A stretch of DNA of 45,386 nt from Gnetum montanum (Eukaryota; Streptophyta; Gnetopsida; Gnetales; Gnetaceae). The stretch's first letter is position 1; each line of letters opens with the position of its first letter. Both the position numbers and the translations under genes were made by a program. Below, piece by piece: positions 9,960 through 22,660 of this stretch. A model generated the notes under the pieces. It made no database searches, was not told where the DNA came from, and saw nothing but the letters and a program-made list of their open reading frames with translations. Where the stretch lies: the NCBI GenBank assembly GCA_015680685.1, contig MNCI01033409.1:212656-258041 (forward strand), written 5' to 3'.

Positions 9960-12600
9960 CAGGGAAGATTGTCCACCATCATTTTTAAGCAAATCCACTT
10001 CAAGGAAAGAAGGCCAAAAGAAGCAAGTACCCCAATAATTCAAAGTTTTCTATACCCATCCAGATGCTTACACTCTGGATTTCACCTTCATCCTACGTCA
10101 AGATGAGTAGCTATGATGGATGGACATGAAGGAAAACGTTGTGTTTCCTCTTGAAAAATCTGCTCTTGCAATGCTATTGAAAAATCTCGTGAAGTTGGGC
10201 ATTGTTAGATTTAATGTAGCATACAAGGTTGAAGACCATGGCTATTGGGGTAATCATTCCATAGGGTACCAATGAAGGAAAGATTAGCAAATGAAAGTTT
10301 GATATGAGGATTCAAAAGGCAAAAGGTTTCATATCTAATTATTCCTACAAATCCACAAAAAAGGTGAGGACTTCTTTTCAGGTGCCTTTCAATACATAGA
10401 TTCTCCTCCTCTCTTTGAGAAGAAGATGCTTAACCAATTGCTGTAGTAAACTATGGACAACCCTAGTAATGGAAAGAATAGATATCAAGATTAGGGAGCC
10501 TTAAAAGATGGTGACCAAGGTAAGAACAATGACAAGTAATAGGAGAAAGACAAACATGGTGATCAGGGTAGAGATCGAAGAAGAGGAGCTAGTAGGCATC
10601 ATTCTAGTGCTAGTTCTTCTTCTTCTTTGCCTTCATCATCTTCCTTCTCCAACTTCAACAAGAGAAGTAGAGGTTGAGACTATGGTAGAAACAGCAGAGA
10701 TTGGGATGAACATGAATAGCAAGATAGGGATGATAGTAGATACCACTAGGATAATAGGAACCAAGGGCATGAGTAGCAACATGGTGAAGAACATCACAGA
10801 GAACAAAGGCCTAGCAAGAATCATAATAGGAATCATAGCCATGATAGGACTCACAAAAATCATCATGACTATGATGAGCCCATGCTAGCTACTAGAAAAA
10901 TGTTGAATATTTCAAAGGCAATCAGAATCCCCACTAGGCACTTGAATAATAGCCAAATTAAATAGCTAGATATGAATAATATCCCTAAGTTTGAAAGGGA
11001 ATATAATTCAAATCCATAGAATCATTTGCAAGCCTTTCATGATGCTTGTGCATTGCAAAATGTAGAAAATGAATGGAAAAAGATAAAATTATTCCTAAGG
11101 ATACTCACAAAGAAGGTAGAAAGTTCATACTCGTCCTTGTAACTGAAATTCCTTCAACGATGGAGTACGATGCTAGAGTTATTCAATAACAAGAACTAAA
11201 TGTACTCTAGAGTGTCCAATCTAAGGAGGCAAATCCAAGGGTAGAAACAAGATACTCATGAGTCCTTGATGTAGCCATATAGGTACTACTCTTTTTTACA
11301 TTGATGCCTAGGTCATGAATACTCTCAAAGGGATCAACTACACCATATCAAAGATGGGCTTAGAATTGAAATAAGGAAAATCCTTGGGGTCTATGCCCAA
11401 GGGAGAATTTCTAAGCTAAGGGTCCATTAGATTCAAAGGCTTATTATGCAGGTGGCCAAAGAGGAAAAAGAGCTAAAAAGTGAGAGAAAGTATAAAAGAA
11501 TACAAGAGAGACCCCTCCATCCATAAGAAGGAGGCCCATTTTTGTAAGAATGAGGAGGAGACACCACTTGGTGAAGTGGTGTAAAGGAAAAAATTTTCAA
11601 TTCAAAAATCCATTACTAAAATCTTAGCTAAGTTTCACAAAATGTGGGACTCCTTGGATGAGAAATTTCAAGCTACTTTAAAGGGGGTAGAAGAATGTAA
11701 GGATCATGGAGAAAGTGGCCATGAGTAAATGAAGAAAAAGGATGTTGAATAGGAATATCATAGAGATAGGGATAAAGCTACAACAATAGAGGAGGTTGAA
11801 GATTCCAAAAATGGTGATGATGATTATGATATATGCCAATATGAACATCCCAAGGAATTTTGCCCTATCTTATTACACCTACAAGAATCTAGGATATATA
11901 CTCTAAATCCTAAACTAGTGAAATGACAAACACCGAAGTGGTTGCCTTATCCATAAGGCAATTATCAGTAGCAGTTCCACCAACAAGCTTACTATACAAG
12001 TGAAGTAGCACCTCAACCTTAGGAATAATACCAGTTGTGGAAACATCCACAATCGTGAGGGATGCAACCTCCAAGGCAACACTACTCTTATCACCAATTG
12101 TGTTCATATGGATATTATATTTAGTATCCCATCTCTCCACATGACTCTTTTAGTCATGCTTTCCTTCCACATCACTATTATCCTCCTAAATACTATAAAG
12201 TACCTTCACCAAGGGGAAGTCCCCATTTTTCAACTATCCTCTTCAACACTCTTCCACTCTCACACTACCATATTTAGCTCCTCTTCCATCTGCTTCATCC
12301 ATACAAGGTGAGATACTTGCCTAGTCATAGTAGAGGAATGCTACAAGGGCAGTAAACTTACAATCAACTTCTTAGTCGAGTGGTTTTGAATCCAAGCCTA
12401 GAAAAAGGAAATTCTATAGAAAAAATAGTCCCACAAAGCCCTAAAAAAATCCTATGTCTATTAACCCTACTCCTACCACCTCTAAAATTTCTATCATGCA
12501 ACCTTCGAACCAAAGTTCTCCCTAGTTACACATTGTCATGTTGACCCATGCAGTCATAGATTAGATCAAAGCTGGCCATCTTCTCTAGAAGAGATTTGAT
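9960..12600 (+). pseudogene. Athila-type gag remnant
   Basis: No frame is open for long, but one reading (phase of position 10504) gives a coherent gag. It holds a conserved block near 10050 (YTHPDAY, TFILRQDE). From 10500 to 10880 comes a low-complexity segment rich in D, R, N, H and G with a serine run. The Retrotrans_gag helical region follows at 10980-11420 (IPKFERE, HLQAFHDACALQNVENEW, YSRVSNLRRQIQG, GVYAQGRISKLR), and then a Q/P/Y-rich tail before the protease. The same order occurs at 41930-43332. Gag would form the particle shell and bind element RNA. Many stops; no CCHC knuckle was found. The open frames at 10508-10888 are a shadow in another phase. Confidence 0.7.
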
Positions 12601-13050
12601 CCTAGGAATCCTCTTATCTACTTATATATTACCAAAAATAAATTGTGTAAGGCTCTTTTGGACTCAGGTTCTGGAGTTAACTTGATTTCACAAGAAATGT
12701 ACAAAGCTTGGAACTTACCCCCCTTAAAAAAGAGCAACATCAGATTGAAGTTGGTAGACCAATCCATCATTGTTCCCTTGGGATTGGTGAAAGACATCAT
12801 GACTAGCATTTGTTGGTGGTCATATCCTACCAATTTTTTGGTAGTCCATGTATAAGGGGATTTCCTTATCATCATGGAAAGAACATGGTTGAGCACCATA
12901 GATGCAAGGTTGGGGACCAGAGACCTTTCCTTGGAAATTTTCAAGGAAAATGAATTTGGAAAAATTAAGAAGAAGAGAGTTCCATGCATTACATACAATG
13001 ACATAGGGTGCCATTGCATGCAAAAACTATGGATCATGAAGAGTATGTCA
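12601..13050 (+). pseudogene. Retropepsin-like protease remnant of Athila element 1
   Basis: Starting near 12643 the translation reads ALLDSGSGVNLISQEMY, a retropepsin active-site loop (Asp-Ser-Gly, hydrophobic strand). LVDQSIIVPLGLVKDI follows, the flap and strand pattern typical of Ty3/gypsy proteases that lie before RT. A single Asp-Ser-Gly is expected because the enzyme works as a dimer. A stop at about 12853 breaks the frame, and the continuation (GDFLIIMERTWLSTIDA, matching the ILGRPWL-type C-terminal motif) is read beyond it. The function in a live element is to cut the gag-pol polyprotein. Confidence 0.75.
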
Positions 13051-13199
13051 CTTTAGGCATGCATTTAGTGTGTAGATATCACAAAGGTTCAAAGGTGCTT
13101 GTACACAATATCCACTAAATAGAAGGACACTTAGTGGATAACAACTAAAAATGAGGCTGCATGGAAGTAGTTAAGAGCCTTACTAGCTCCTATGTGGAA

Positions 13200-14770
13200 A
13201 GCATGGATAAGTTGGAGTAGCTCCATTACCAAATCTTTGATGCACAAAGTGAGATCGATTAGGGAGAGTTGGAGATCCCTAAAACTTTTAAGTAGAATCC
13301 CATTGAATTAAAGGCTCTACCAATAGAAATGGAGTATGCATTTCTAAACAATGGCAAGCTTGTAATTATCAATGCCACATGTGCTCTTGTACAAAAAAAG
13401 AAATTGTTGAAGGTTGCTAACAAATGGCCAACAACATTTACCTAGTCATATCATGAGTTAATAAGAATTTATCCAAGGATATGCAAGCATAGAATTTATC
13501 TAGATTTCTTCATTAAACCAAAGAGACAATATCAAAGATGCTTGAACCAAAAACTCAAGCAAATCATCAAAGAAAAAATTGAACAACTTCTCAAGGTCAA
13601 GTCCATTTATCCTATTGTAGATAGCAAGTGGGTTAGTCTACTTGTTATTGTTCTTAAAAAAGGAGGAAAATGAAGAGTTTGTATAGACTTTAGGCTATTA
13701 AATATGACAACTTACAAAAATCATTTCCCATTGTCATTTGTGGACCAAGGGCTAGAAACTTTTGTGGGGCATTGTTACTATAGCTTTTTGGATGGTTATA
13801 GTGGCTATAACCAAATTCAAATTGCACCTAAAGACTAGGCCAAGATAACATTTACAAGTCCTTAGGGGAATTTTGCATACTGAAAGATGCCCTTTGGCCT
13901 ATGCAATGCTCTTGCCACATTTCAATGATTAGTCCTTTGCATCTTCCATTAACAGATAGGTAGTAGGGTAGAAGTCTTCATGGATGACTTCTCTACCTAT
14001 GGGGCTATTTTTGAGTAAGCCTTGGACCACCTAGAGTGAGTTCTTTAATGGTGTATAGAAACTAACTTGAGGCTCAATTAGAAAAAGAGCCATCTTATGA
14101 TCCAAGAGGACATTGTTTTGGGGCATTGAATTTTGAAAAAAGGGATTGAGGTAGACCTAGAACAAATATGGGTCATACAAGGGATAACCACACAACCAAA
14201 GATCATGAAGGATATGAGGTCATTCCTTGGAAACACTGGTTGCTACAAGTGCTTCATTGAAAACTTCTCAAATATCATCAAGTCGTTGGTAAAACTAACC
14301 AAAAAAGATGCATCATTCATCTGGACTACCGAATGTGAAAATGCATTCCAAAAACTAAAGAAAAAACTCAATAGAAACTCCAATTCTAAGAGCACCAAAC
14401 TAGTCCAGGCTATTCCACATCATGATGGATGCATCAAACTATGCTTAGGGAGTTGTACTTACACAGATGGATGATTAGAAACATCCATACTATAGTCACT
14501 ATGCAAGCAAGAGCATTGTGGGTGCATAACTCAACTACACCACCACTGAAAAGGAGCTTATGGTGGTGGTGTATGCATTAGAGAAATTCAAGTATTATGT
14601 GCTTGGATACAAAGTTTTTGTAAGCAATGAACACAGTGCCATCCAATTCCTAATAAACAAGCCAACAGTGAGCCCTCATGTCATATGGTGGCTGGTGATC
14701 CTTTAGGAATTTGATCTAACAATGGTAGACCAAAAGGGAACTAAGAATATGATGGTTAACCACTTGTCTT
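13200..14770 (+). pseudogene. Reverse transcriptase and RNase H remnant of Athila element 1
   Basis: A pre-RT segment typical of Athila (LKALPIEMEYAFL, YPRICKHRIYL) precedes the fingers at 13510-13660 (LNQKLKQIIKEKIEQLL, YPIVDSKWVSLLVIVLKKGG). The palm follows: RVCIDFRLLN, FLDGYSGYNQIQIAP, MPFGLCNALATFQ and the catalytic box VEVFMDDFSTYG near 13975. FMDD in place of YVDD is usual for Athila. VLGH, KKGIEVD and the connection segment (MRSFLGNTGCYKCFIENFS) run to 14340. RNase H spans 14340-14760: MDASNYALGVVLTQ, YTTTEKELMVVVYALEKF and a final MMVNHLS where AD.LS is expected. About fifteen stops, mostly TAG in place of CAG or TGG codons, show it is dead. Confidence 0.9.
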
Positions 14771-14789
14771 AGTTATGATGGGACAAGAA

Positions 14790-16240
14790 AGAGGATGAAA
14801 ATCCACTATCAGATTAGTTTCTTGATGAACTCCTCTTTACTGGTGTTGTTAATGAGCAAGATCCTAAAGAAAAAAATTGGTATGTTAACATCCTCTCCTA
14901 TTTACTCACACAGGATAGGTGACAGAAGTGGGACCACAAGAAGAAACAATAGTTTCTTCATCAGGCCAAACAATTTATGGAAATTAATGGGAATCTCTAC
15001 AAGGTTTGTGTGGATGGCCTAGTACATTGGTTTGTCTTTGATGAAGATCAACTTTGAGCCCTCCAGGATGCAAACGAAGGTCCTTGTGGAGGCCACTATG
15101 CTAGAATGAGAATGACCATTAAGATCCTCATGGAAAGATTTTATTAACCAACAATCTTCTAGGATGCCCATCACTTCTTTCATTCCTATGACCAGTGCCA
15201 ACATGATGGAGGGATGATCATACACATGGAAGGGCTACAATAATGGATCCAACCATTAGAGACTTTCAATCTTTGGGGGATTGATTTCATGAGGCCCATC
15301 AACCCTATGTCAAATGAAAAGGCCTACATCATCATGGCTATTAACTAATGTACCAGATGGGTTGAAGTTGTTGCCGTCATCAATTGTTCATCCTCTACAA
15401 TAGCACAGTTTATACAACAAAATGTTGTCAATAGGTTTGGTGTGCCACAAGCACTAATTTTTAACAATGGAACACACTTTGCTGATGCGATTTTTTGAAA
15501 TCTTATGCAACACTTGGGGGTTGAACATAAACTAACTCATTACCATCTTGAAGCTAACAGCCAAGCTAGGATTACTAATAGGGAAATTACCAACATACTA
15601 ACATGAATAGTTAGTAAATATAGGAAGTACTAAAGCAACAAACTCAATGGTGCTCTTTGGGCTTATTATTCAACGTGGAAAATTTCTATTGGATATTCTT
15701 CCTATGAGCTCGTGTACGGAAAACTTCCAACACTTTCTATCCAAGCTTAGATCCATATACTTTTAACAGCTTGTATTCTTGACTTGGACTTAACTCTAGT
15801 CCAAAGAGAAAGACTGATGAATTTAAACATGCTAGATGAGAATAGATTAGTGGCCATGTTATCAAATAAAGTGCATAAAGCACATAACAAACAACATGAC
15901 CTTAAGATTTGAAAGGTAATATTTCAACCAATGGATAAGGTGCTCTATTGAAACCCCATGCATGTGCCTAACAAACAAAATTTAAAATATTATGGAAGGT
16001 CCTTACATTATATACAAAACCTTTTCATGTAGGGCCATGATATATACCATCAAGACAACCCAAGTAAAATATTTTTGGTCAACACCCAGTAACTTAAACC
16101 TTTCCTTGAATCAAAAACAACTAGTGGAACGAAATCCTTATCTGATGGACATGCATATTCAATTTTCTGGATCTCCTCCTTCCAACTTAGTCATGGGGGA
16201 GATGCTCATCCATGCTAATGCTATATGCGTGGCTTCTTAG
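14790..16240 (+). pseudogene. Integrase remnant of Athila element 1
   Basis: The zinc-binding HHCC region is near 15085-15220 (GGHYARMRMTIKIL, then YDQCQ with the first Cys changed). The catalytic core starts near 15270. The first Asp survives in GLIDFMRPI-type context, the second is replaced (IFNNGTHF where TDNG is usual), and the Glu is lost (SQARITNREI where QAEVTNRE is usual). WKISIGYSSYELVYGK matches the conserved TPIGMTPYRLVYGK tail of the core. The C-terminal part (KVIFQPMDKVLY, matching F..GD.VLLY) reaches about 16240. No chromodomain is seen, as expected for Athila. Confidence 0.85.
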
Positions 16241-18924
16241 TTTTTCAACTTTTTTTTGTTTTACATCATTTTCATACATTTTTTATTTTATTGAATATTT
16301 TACAATATTTTCTATATTTTTCCTTATTTGAACTTTTCTTACATGTCTTCCATTTTCTTTATTGCCATCAGGAATTTGATGTCAAATATAGCTGTTGATT
16401 CATGGTGGTTTGTAACTTGCATTATTTACTTGATTGCAAATGATTGAATTTCATCTTAGAATTTTGACTTTAACTAATGGAACATTGATTTTTTTATGAT
16501 ATTAGGTAGTGAGTCCATGTCATCCATTGCTTCACATAACTTTATGGTATCTCCTCATGTTAGAAATATGAGGTCCTTTCTTAATAACAACTTACAATGA
16601 ATTTGTAACCTTGGTACTTTCCAAACTTGGGATGAATTATGTGGATAAACAAGGGTGTAGCTTCAAGGGGATTTTTCATTTTTGCACCTACTTACCGTAT
16701 GGGGTTACATAAGTATTTTCATGGATTTCTCATTGTTCCTAGGTCAACCAATAAATAGGAAGCAATGTCTTTGCATGATGTGGTTTCCATTGGCAAAAAA
16801 AAAGAAAAAGAAAAAAAAAAGAAAATTAAAAGCACACTTCTTAGACACAATAACAGGCTATAAGCATTGGTTGTGGGGCTAAAAACACATGTTATCCATG
16901 CTTGAAGGCACCCCTCTAACTAAGGCCCCTTTCACTTCCTACTTCTCTTTTCTTCTTTCTTTGGAATGGTAAGTGATTTGTGGGGATGTTCTTGTATCTT
17001 AGAGGGTAGAATGGTCTAATCTTCCAATGCAAAGTCACTGGAAGTGGATGGTCTTGATTTTGACTAAGGACAAATGTTATCAAGTCATATTAATCACATC
17101 CTCCACAAAGGACTTCATGTGACCAAGATGTGGGACTCCATTCCATACTCTCTCTCTCTCATCCACCTATTCTTCCCATGTACCACCTCATTACCTCTTC
17201 TCATAATTATATCAATGAACTCATTTTGAGATGATCTTAATTCTTTGATGGTTTCTTTGGTGATTTGGTTTTTAACAATCCACAACCAATAATCATCCTT
17301 GGGGTCCATGGACTTCTTGGTTTGAGGGCATGCAAGGGCATTAAGGGCATAAGCCTACTATGGGGAGGATCCACTTGCATACTTCTTAGCTAGGATGGTT
17401 AAGTTTCTTATCCCTTAGGCATTTTGCTTTCAAAACGTTTGTTTTCCATCCTAGTGCATCTAGTTATTGCACTCCTGAGTAATTAATCTCCTACTAAATC
17501 TCCTTTCCAAACATATTCCTAGCCCTCTTCAACCATTTGTTCTTATTCTAGGATTTTTTTGGCTTTCTCTAGATCCTAATTTCATGACAAAACTCATTTT
17601 TCTTATTTTTTGAATTGTGAAAATTTTGGTTTTTGGCTATGTCAACATAGTACAAAAAAAAGTATAAATATGCAATGGGAATTAGAAATATTTTTACATC
17701 TACCTCATAACTCTAGGGGATGTTTTGCAATTTTAAGAGATGAGAGCCTTCTCAAGACAATAACTTCCTAATTGCTCACTTGAATCAACTCATTCTTTGA
17801 CCCTTCAGCTACGAGAGGTGAGCTTTATGTCTTGGGGCCCACAAACTTATGGTTTTTGATAAAATCGGTTAACTAATAAAATAATATTAAACATCACTAA
17901 TTCACTTAAGTTAAACCTCACCAGCAAACTTAGGTAGCCATTAGAATAAAATAATATTAAAATAATCAATCTACCATGATCACAAATTAGCCTAAGTGTA
18001 GCTAGCCAAATGGGACAAGGTATCAAAGTGTTATAAGTTATACATAAAGTGCTAATCCTTGGCTATGTTTGTGATCAAAGATGGTGTCAAAGAGATTGTA
18101 GGAAGAAGGATCATCTTGACCATAGGAGAAGTAGCCATGAGGGGGAAGGAGGCAGCAACCACAACAACACCAAGAAGGTAAAGCAGAAACACATGCCATG
18201 AGAGACCTCTTTGGGAGGAACTCGAAGTGGAATTTGTTCATTAGATTCCCACTGCAAAAATAGGAGAGTCTAGGTAAGATGAGGTGCCAAGGGCTAGACC
18301 AAATTTGGAAGTCACCTAGACTAAGGCCTATCTGAAATAAATCCATTCTAAGGAGGTCCAAAGTGTCATTCTTCAGGAACTTAACTTTGGTCCCTTCTTG
18401 AACTTGACACTAGAAGAGGTAAAGGTACAACTACAAGGATCTCCCATGTGACCCATCCTCACTTTCAGTGAGGAGTGATACATGGGGAAGACTTACTTCT
18501 TTTAGAAAAATCAACAAGCAAATACAATTGTAAAAATCAAGGACATTAGTGTGCCCTTCTTGGTCAAGGTTGTTATAGTGGTCCTTGGGTTACCTAACAC
18601 TAGGAAAACTTTGATGGAAATTTCTATACAAGTGGACCATAAGGAGTACAGTGCACTTCAAGATTTCAACCTATCACCTAAACCCAATGGTGAGGTGAAG
18701 AAGGATCATTGTCTTCTTTGCCCATGCATGTGTCACTCTAGGTGAGAAATTTCCTATCAACCTTCCCTAGCTCATCTTCTTAAAAACTAAAAAATAATTC
18801 AAAGAAAATGAGTGAGTGACAAATAGGCCATTATGTGAATGACACACTTCATCATGCTCCTGCCACATCTTGGTAGGAGATGATGAAAGATAAGGTGCCC
18901 ACCAAGTTTCATGAAGAAGAGTGA
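16241..18924 (+). other. Post-pol region of Athila element 1, no supported gene
   Basis: 2.7 kb of AT-rich DNA with a T-rich stretch (16240-16330), an A-rich tract near 16790-16830 and a short CT run near 17148. Athila elements often carry an env-like ORF here, but I find no signal peptide, transmembrane segment or repeated frame to support one. The open frames of 60-107 residues at 16682, 17115, 18038 and 18551 have no recognisable motif. The region ends at the target site of the Tat element. Confidence 0.5.
18920..18924. other. Target-site duplication, left copy (AGTGA)
   Basis: Five bases directly before the TG end of the Tat element; the right copy at 38195-38199 reads AGTGG. Four of five match and the difference is a transition. 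Confidence 0.75.
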
Positions 18925-19540
18925 TGTAGCGACCGAAAACATCAGTGGCTGGAACACCAAGAGGTTGCTAGGTGTATAGTTTAACCCTAGATCCATGTTA
19001 GGGTTGTGCTAGAGAGAAATGGAAACGGGGTGCCCTAAACAGTCTGGTTAATCAGATAGGGACTTAATCGATGTAACTTAACCTTTCATAAATGTTACTT
19101 TTAGAAACGATGTACGTGAAGTAAAGCGATGATCAATAAATGAAAAAAAATGAAAAATAATGCGAAAGGACATGATGACAGTAAGGAAATAGCAAAAAAT
19201 ACTTGGATGAGAAAGTGCACCGCCCCAAGGTCACGGATTTGACACTTTTTTTTGTTGGAAGATGTACAACTGAACATGCAACACTGAGGAGGCATAGCTT
19301 ACACAAAGCAGTATGGTCACAGATCTCTGAATTATAGTTGGTAGCTTGCTGTTTAGGATTCTTCTACTTGCCACTTTGCTCGCTAAGATGCCAAAATGCT
19401 ACACTCACAAAGGGATGCCTAGAGCCAACCAAAAAGCTTAAAGCCAACCAGAATGCTAAAAATGCCAACTATGCTCTGCACAAGCCAACTCAAAAGCCAA
19501 ACACGTAAAAAGCCAACCCTTTGAGCATTGTTCACCAGGG

Positions 19541-19548
19541 TATTTATA
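19541..19548 (-). promoter_or_regulatory. TATA box in 3' LTR of the Tat element
   Basis: TATAAATA in the minus-strand context CCTATAAATACCC, conserved at 36920-36927 in the 5' LTR. This leaves a U3 of about 1.3 kb. Confidence 0.75.
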
Positions 19549-19969
19549 GGGCTAGGAGTAAGAGAAAAACGTGGTTTGGATGCCATGTGTCCTGGGCCCC
19601 ACAATGTGTAAACATGACTACACTATGTAGGTGTAGGATGCTGGATGTGAACTTTGTTACACTATGACCATATTGCTAAAACTGCATGTGCCAAAATCTA
19701 GAAAGCATGCCAATGATGAAAACAAAATGGAGCCTATGCTCTAGGACTACGTCTTCCTTGCTCTTGCGAGTAGGGTCAAGCGTAGGAACAATTTTAGAGA
19801 TTGACCAGGGGTATGAAAAATGAAGCAAACTTGCTGATTTTATTTGTCAAAAAGGTGTCAGGGTGACAATGATCATTGCAAACAAGTTTTGGAGCTAACA
19901 AAAGGTGTCTTGAAGCCTCCATGCAAGTGTTGCACTACTTATGCTATCCAACATATTAGGATAGTGTAA

Positions 19970-20550
19970 GTAACTACTCGCTACACTATGCTACACTACG
20001 TAGCATAGCATAGCATAGCCATCGATCTTGATAGAAGTCTTGCATAAAAGTCGAAAGCATTTATCTGAGGCTTAGTCAAGAAAACAACTACAACTTTTGT
20101 CCTCTATGATGGAAAGCCTTTGGACCTGCTAAGTTAATCCTTGGAGCATTCTATTGTTTTTGCATCATTGCTACGGTGTGCTACGCTATGTAGTGTAGCA
20201 CAGCATAGAAGCTAGTGTGTCATGCATCCTTATTTAATTTACCATTTTTTACTAGGAAACCTTGGTTGAGGCTTGAGGGCTAAGTGGGATAGCCAATTTT
20301 GGAGGCTGAAGCCTTGCCAAGTGCAATCCTCTTGTTGGAGTCACTTGGTAGTGGGGCCTTTGTGCACCTTGTCCCTGCTATGCTGTGCTACGCTACATAG
20401 CGTAGCATCCTATGTTGGTGGAGTAAGCTTGCTTAACGGTTGCAACATGGACAAAGGCTTTGGAAGACTGACTTGATATCAACTTGCATCTTGGATGCTT
20501 AATTGGTCTGTTTAAGGCTTCCTACACTGTGCAGCGTAGCGTAGCATAGT
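19970..20550. repeat. Four clusters of CTACGCTA palindromic motif in U3 (3' LTR)
   Basis: Clusters lie near 19976-20020, 20170-20208, 20377-20408 and 20522-20552. The best is at 20386-20407: arms TGCTACGCTA and TAGCGTAGCA are perfect complements around CA. Variants CTATGCTA and CTACACTA are what deamination of the central CpG would give. Confidence 0.85.
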
Positions 20551-20844
20551 AGATTTCTCTGTTAGAAAACTTGTCGAATTGTTTAGCTCATCTTGAACAC
20601 TTTTGACAACTCCTAGCATGGTCCTTGGGTAAACTATCAGCTGAGTCAATTGTCCAGTTGGGCAGGTTGGAGAGTCCAGTAGGCCCATCAATCCTGGAGA
20701 TCAAAAACTTGCCAGAGTATACAGTCTATCCTTAATGCCTACATTATTCTGAAGGCCCATCATGATGTTGCACTTATGGAAATCGTTGCTTGAATTTCAA
20801 GACTCTGTTGAAGCATCAGGGTCCTGAAATTTTATGGTGTTTCA

Positions 20845-20857
20845 ATGGCCCCTCTTT
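20845..20857 (-). other. Polypurine tract of the Tat element
   Basis: On the minus strand AAAGAGGGGCCAT directly precedes the 3' LTR start TGAAACACC. It would prime plus-strand DNA synthesis. It lies immediately outside the LTR repeat, as required. Confidence 0.85.
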
Positions 20858-22250
20858 GTTGACGTCTAGAGGATCTTCCTAAGAGATGTCAACAAAGAAT
20901 ATGAAACACCATGGAAAAGAGAATGCTAACATTTCCCTCTAGTGATCGCTCAGATGTTGCTTTGCTACGATTGGGAGTGCTAGGATGGTGAAGTAAGTAA
21001 AAGGGGCAAAAGTTTGATTTGGGGAGATATGTTTAGGAAAGGAAAAGATGTAACGTAGTGCGGTCCCTCATCGGAGTGCTTGTGAGGGAGTCGACACACA
21101 TGGGCATCCTTCTTTGTTAGACTTTTAGGATTTCTTTTGAAGTGCATAGATACGGTCATTGTGAAACAGCTGCTGTGCCATTTTTTAGCACACTTCTCTC
21201 TTTTTCTTCTTGAGATTTTTACTCTTTTACGCTTTTGCACTTTTCTTCTGCTATTTAGCCATGTTCACTTGTAAACAACCTTGTTGTTATAGGAAAGGTG
21301 TTTCCTCCTCAAGATGAGTTGTGTTACATCCATGTGGGGCTTTGACCTACCTATAGATGCTTCCCATGCGACGAGTTGCATTACGTGTGTCATGGACTCG
21401 ATGGTTGAGCATGTGGGAGGGCTTTATATGCATCGAGAAAGCTTGTAAAAGAGATGTGAAAAGAAAAAATACTGGTGTAAGAAATGAGGTGAAGAGGGTT
21501 AAGAGGGAGGGTGGGATGTGCACTCCCAAGTAGCTGAGCTAGTCGGAATGATCACTTTGGAACGATGTAGTGTCCTGCCCTCCTAGCAAAATGCATCTCT
21601 GAGCGATGCCATCTTGGTTTGTATCCTACAAACACAACAGAAATAAAACTAAGAAAATGTAACAATAAAATGTAGTGAGGGAAAAGTCTCGCTTGCTTTA
21701 GACACTGCTAAAGTAGCGAGCATTGTTGTTGAGGCATGTAACGTCTAAAGCAGGAAGGCCAGCAGTGATTCTGGCAGTGGTAGACTAAAGGGGTTGGAAC
21801 TAAAGAGGCTAGGAGTTACAGTGATGCGAGTGCTTAGGATTCCCTATCCAACGCAAACATCATGTAGTTTAGCTATAAGGTGAGAAGCCTAACATCTAAA
21901 AGTCTTTTGGGCTTAGATGATGGCGAGGGCTAGAGCATAGCAACTTTGTGGCTGGGCCACATTAGTGTTGGGACTCTAACAGCAGGCGCTGACAATAAGA
22001 GTTACCACCAAGATGATTGGCTATGGTAGCGGTAGCTCCAAAAGGTTAGCAAGATGTCAGACGACATCTTCGGAGGATTAGCAAGATGCCAGGGGCAGTG
22101 GTGCTGCATATGTTCCAAAGGGTGTTTTCTTGACATCATGAACTACATTCTGGAACTGCAATGTCCCACCCCATGTTATTTGGAAAGTTGACACTGTGCA
22201 CGCTCTCTTGTTTGTAGGGTTGTGGATGCAAGAAAAGAGAATTATCCTAC
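20858..22250 (-). other. 3' untranslated region of the Tat element
   Basis: 1.4 kb between the polypurine tract and the tandem repeats. I see no conserved coding signal. The minus frame at 20980-21240 starts with a short run of basic residues but has no family resemblance. Long non-coding 3' regions are usual for Tat-lineage elements. Confidence 0.5.
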
Positions 22251-22253
22251 GAA

Positions 22254-22660
22254 CCTAGTTTAAGGTCTTGGTAGACCATCAAATGTACTGGTTTAAGGTC
22301 CCAGCAGACCGTGATGTGCTAGTTTAAGGTCCTAGTAGACCGCTGTGCTAGTTTAAGGTCCTAGTAGACCGCTGTGCTAGTTTAAGGTCCTAGTAGACCG
22401 CTGTGCTAGTTTAAGGTCCTAGCAGACTGCTGTGCTAGTTTATCATCATAGCGGATGGTGGATGGGTCAGTTTAAGGTCGTAGCAGATCATATTGTGGGT
22501 GCCAGTTTTACATCATAGCCTAAGGACTTGCTGTGCCAGTTTATAGTCATAGTGAACTATCTGTGCCAGTTTTACGTTGTAGTGGACATTATTTGCAAAT
22601 TTTACATCATAGTGGACGATCTGTGCCAGTTTATAGTCATAGCGGACTATCTTCTTACCT
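22254..22660. repeat. Tandem repeats, 29-bp core plus diverged units
   Basis: Four near-identical 29-bp units occupy 22316-22431 (plus-strand unit starts GTGCTAGTTTAAGGTCC). More diverged units on either side read CAGTTTA.AGTCATAG.GGAC. The TAGTTTAAGGTC core recurs at 26285-26620 and 31935-32070. The array lies just downstream of integrase in the element. Confidence 0.92.

Larger units (their letters stand above)
18925..20844 (-). repeat. 3' LTR of the Tat element
   Basis: 1,920 bp, collinear with 36303-38194 in the same orientation. On the plus strand it runs from TGTAGCGACCG to GGTGTTTCA; on the element strand it therefore starts TGAAACACC and ends CGCTACA. It carries a TATAAATA box (19541-19548, minus) and four clusters of the CTACGCTA/TAGCGTAG motif in U3. 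Differences from the 5' LTR are mainly transitions. Confidence 0.95.

Noticed and set aside
10508-10888. 126-codon plus frame in the Athila gag region
   Set aside because: It is in a different phase from the gag helical domain at 10981, and a similar shadow occurs in the sister copy at 42466.
22316-22431. 29-bp direct repeats resembling a CRISPR array
   Set aside because: Units abut with no spacers, and the context is a plant retrotransposon.
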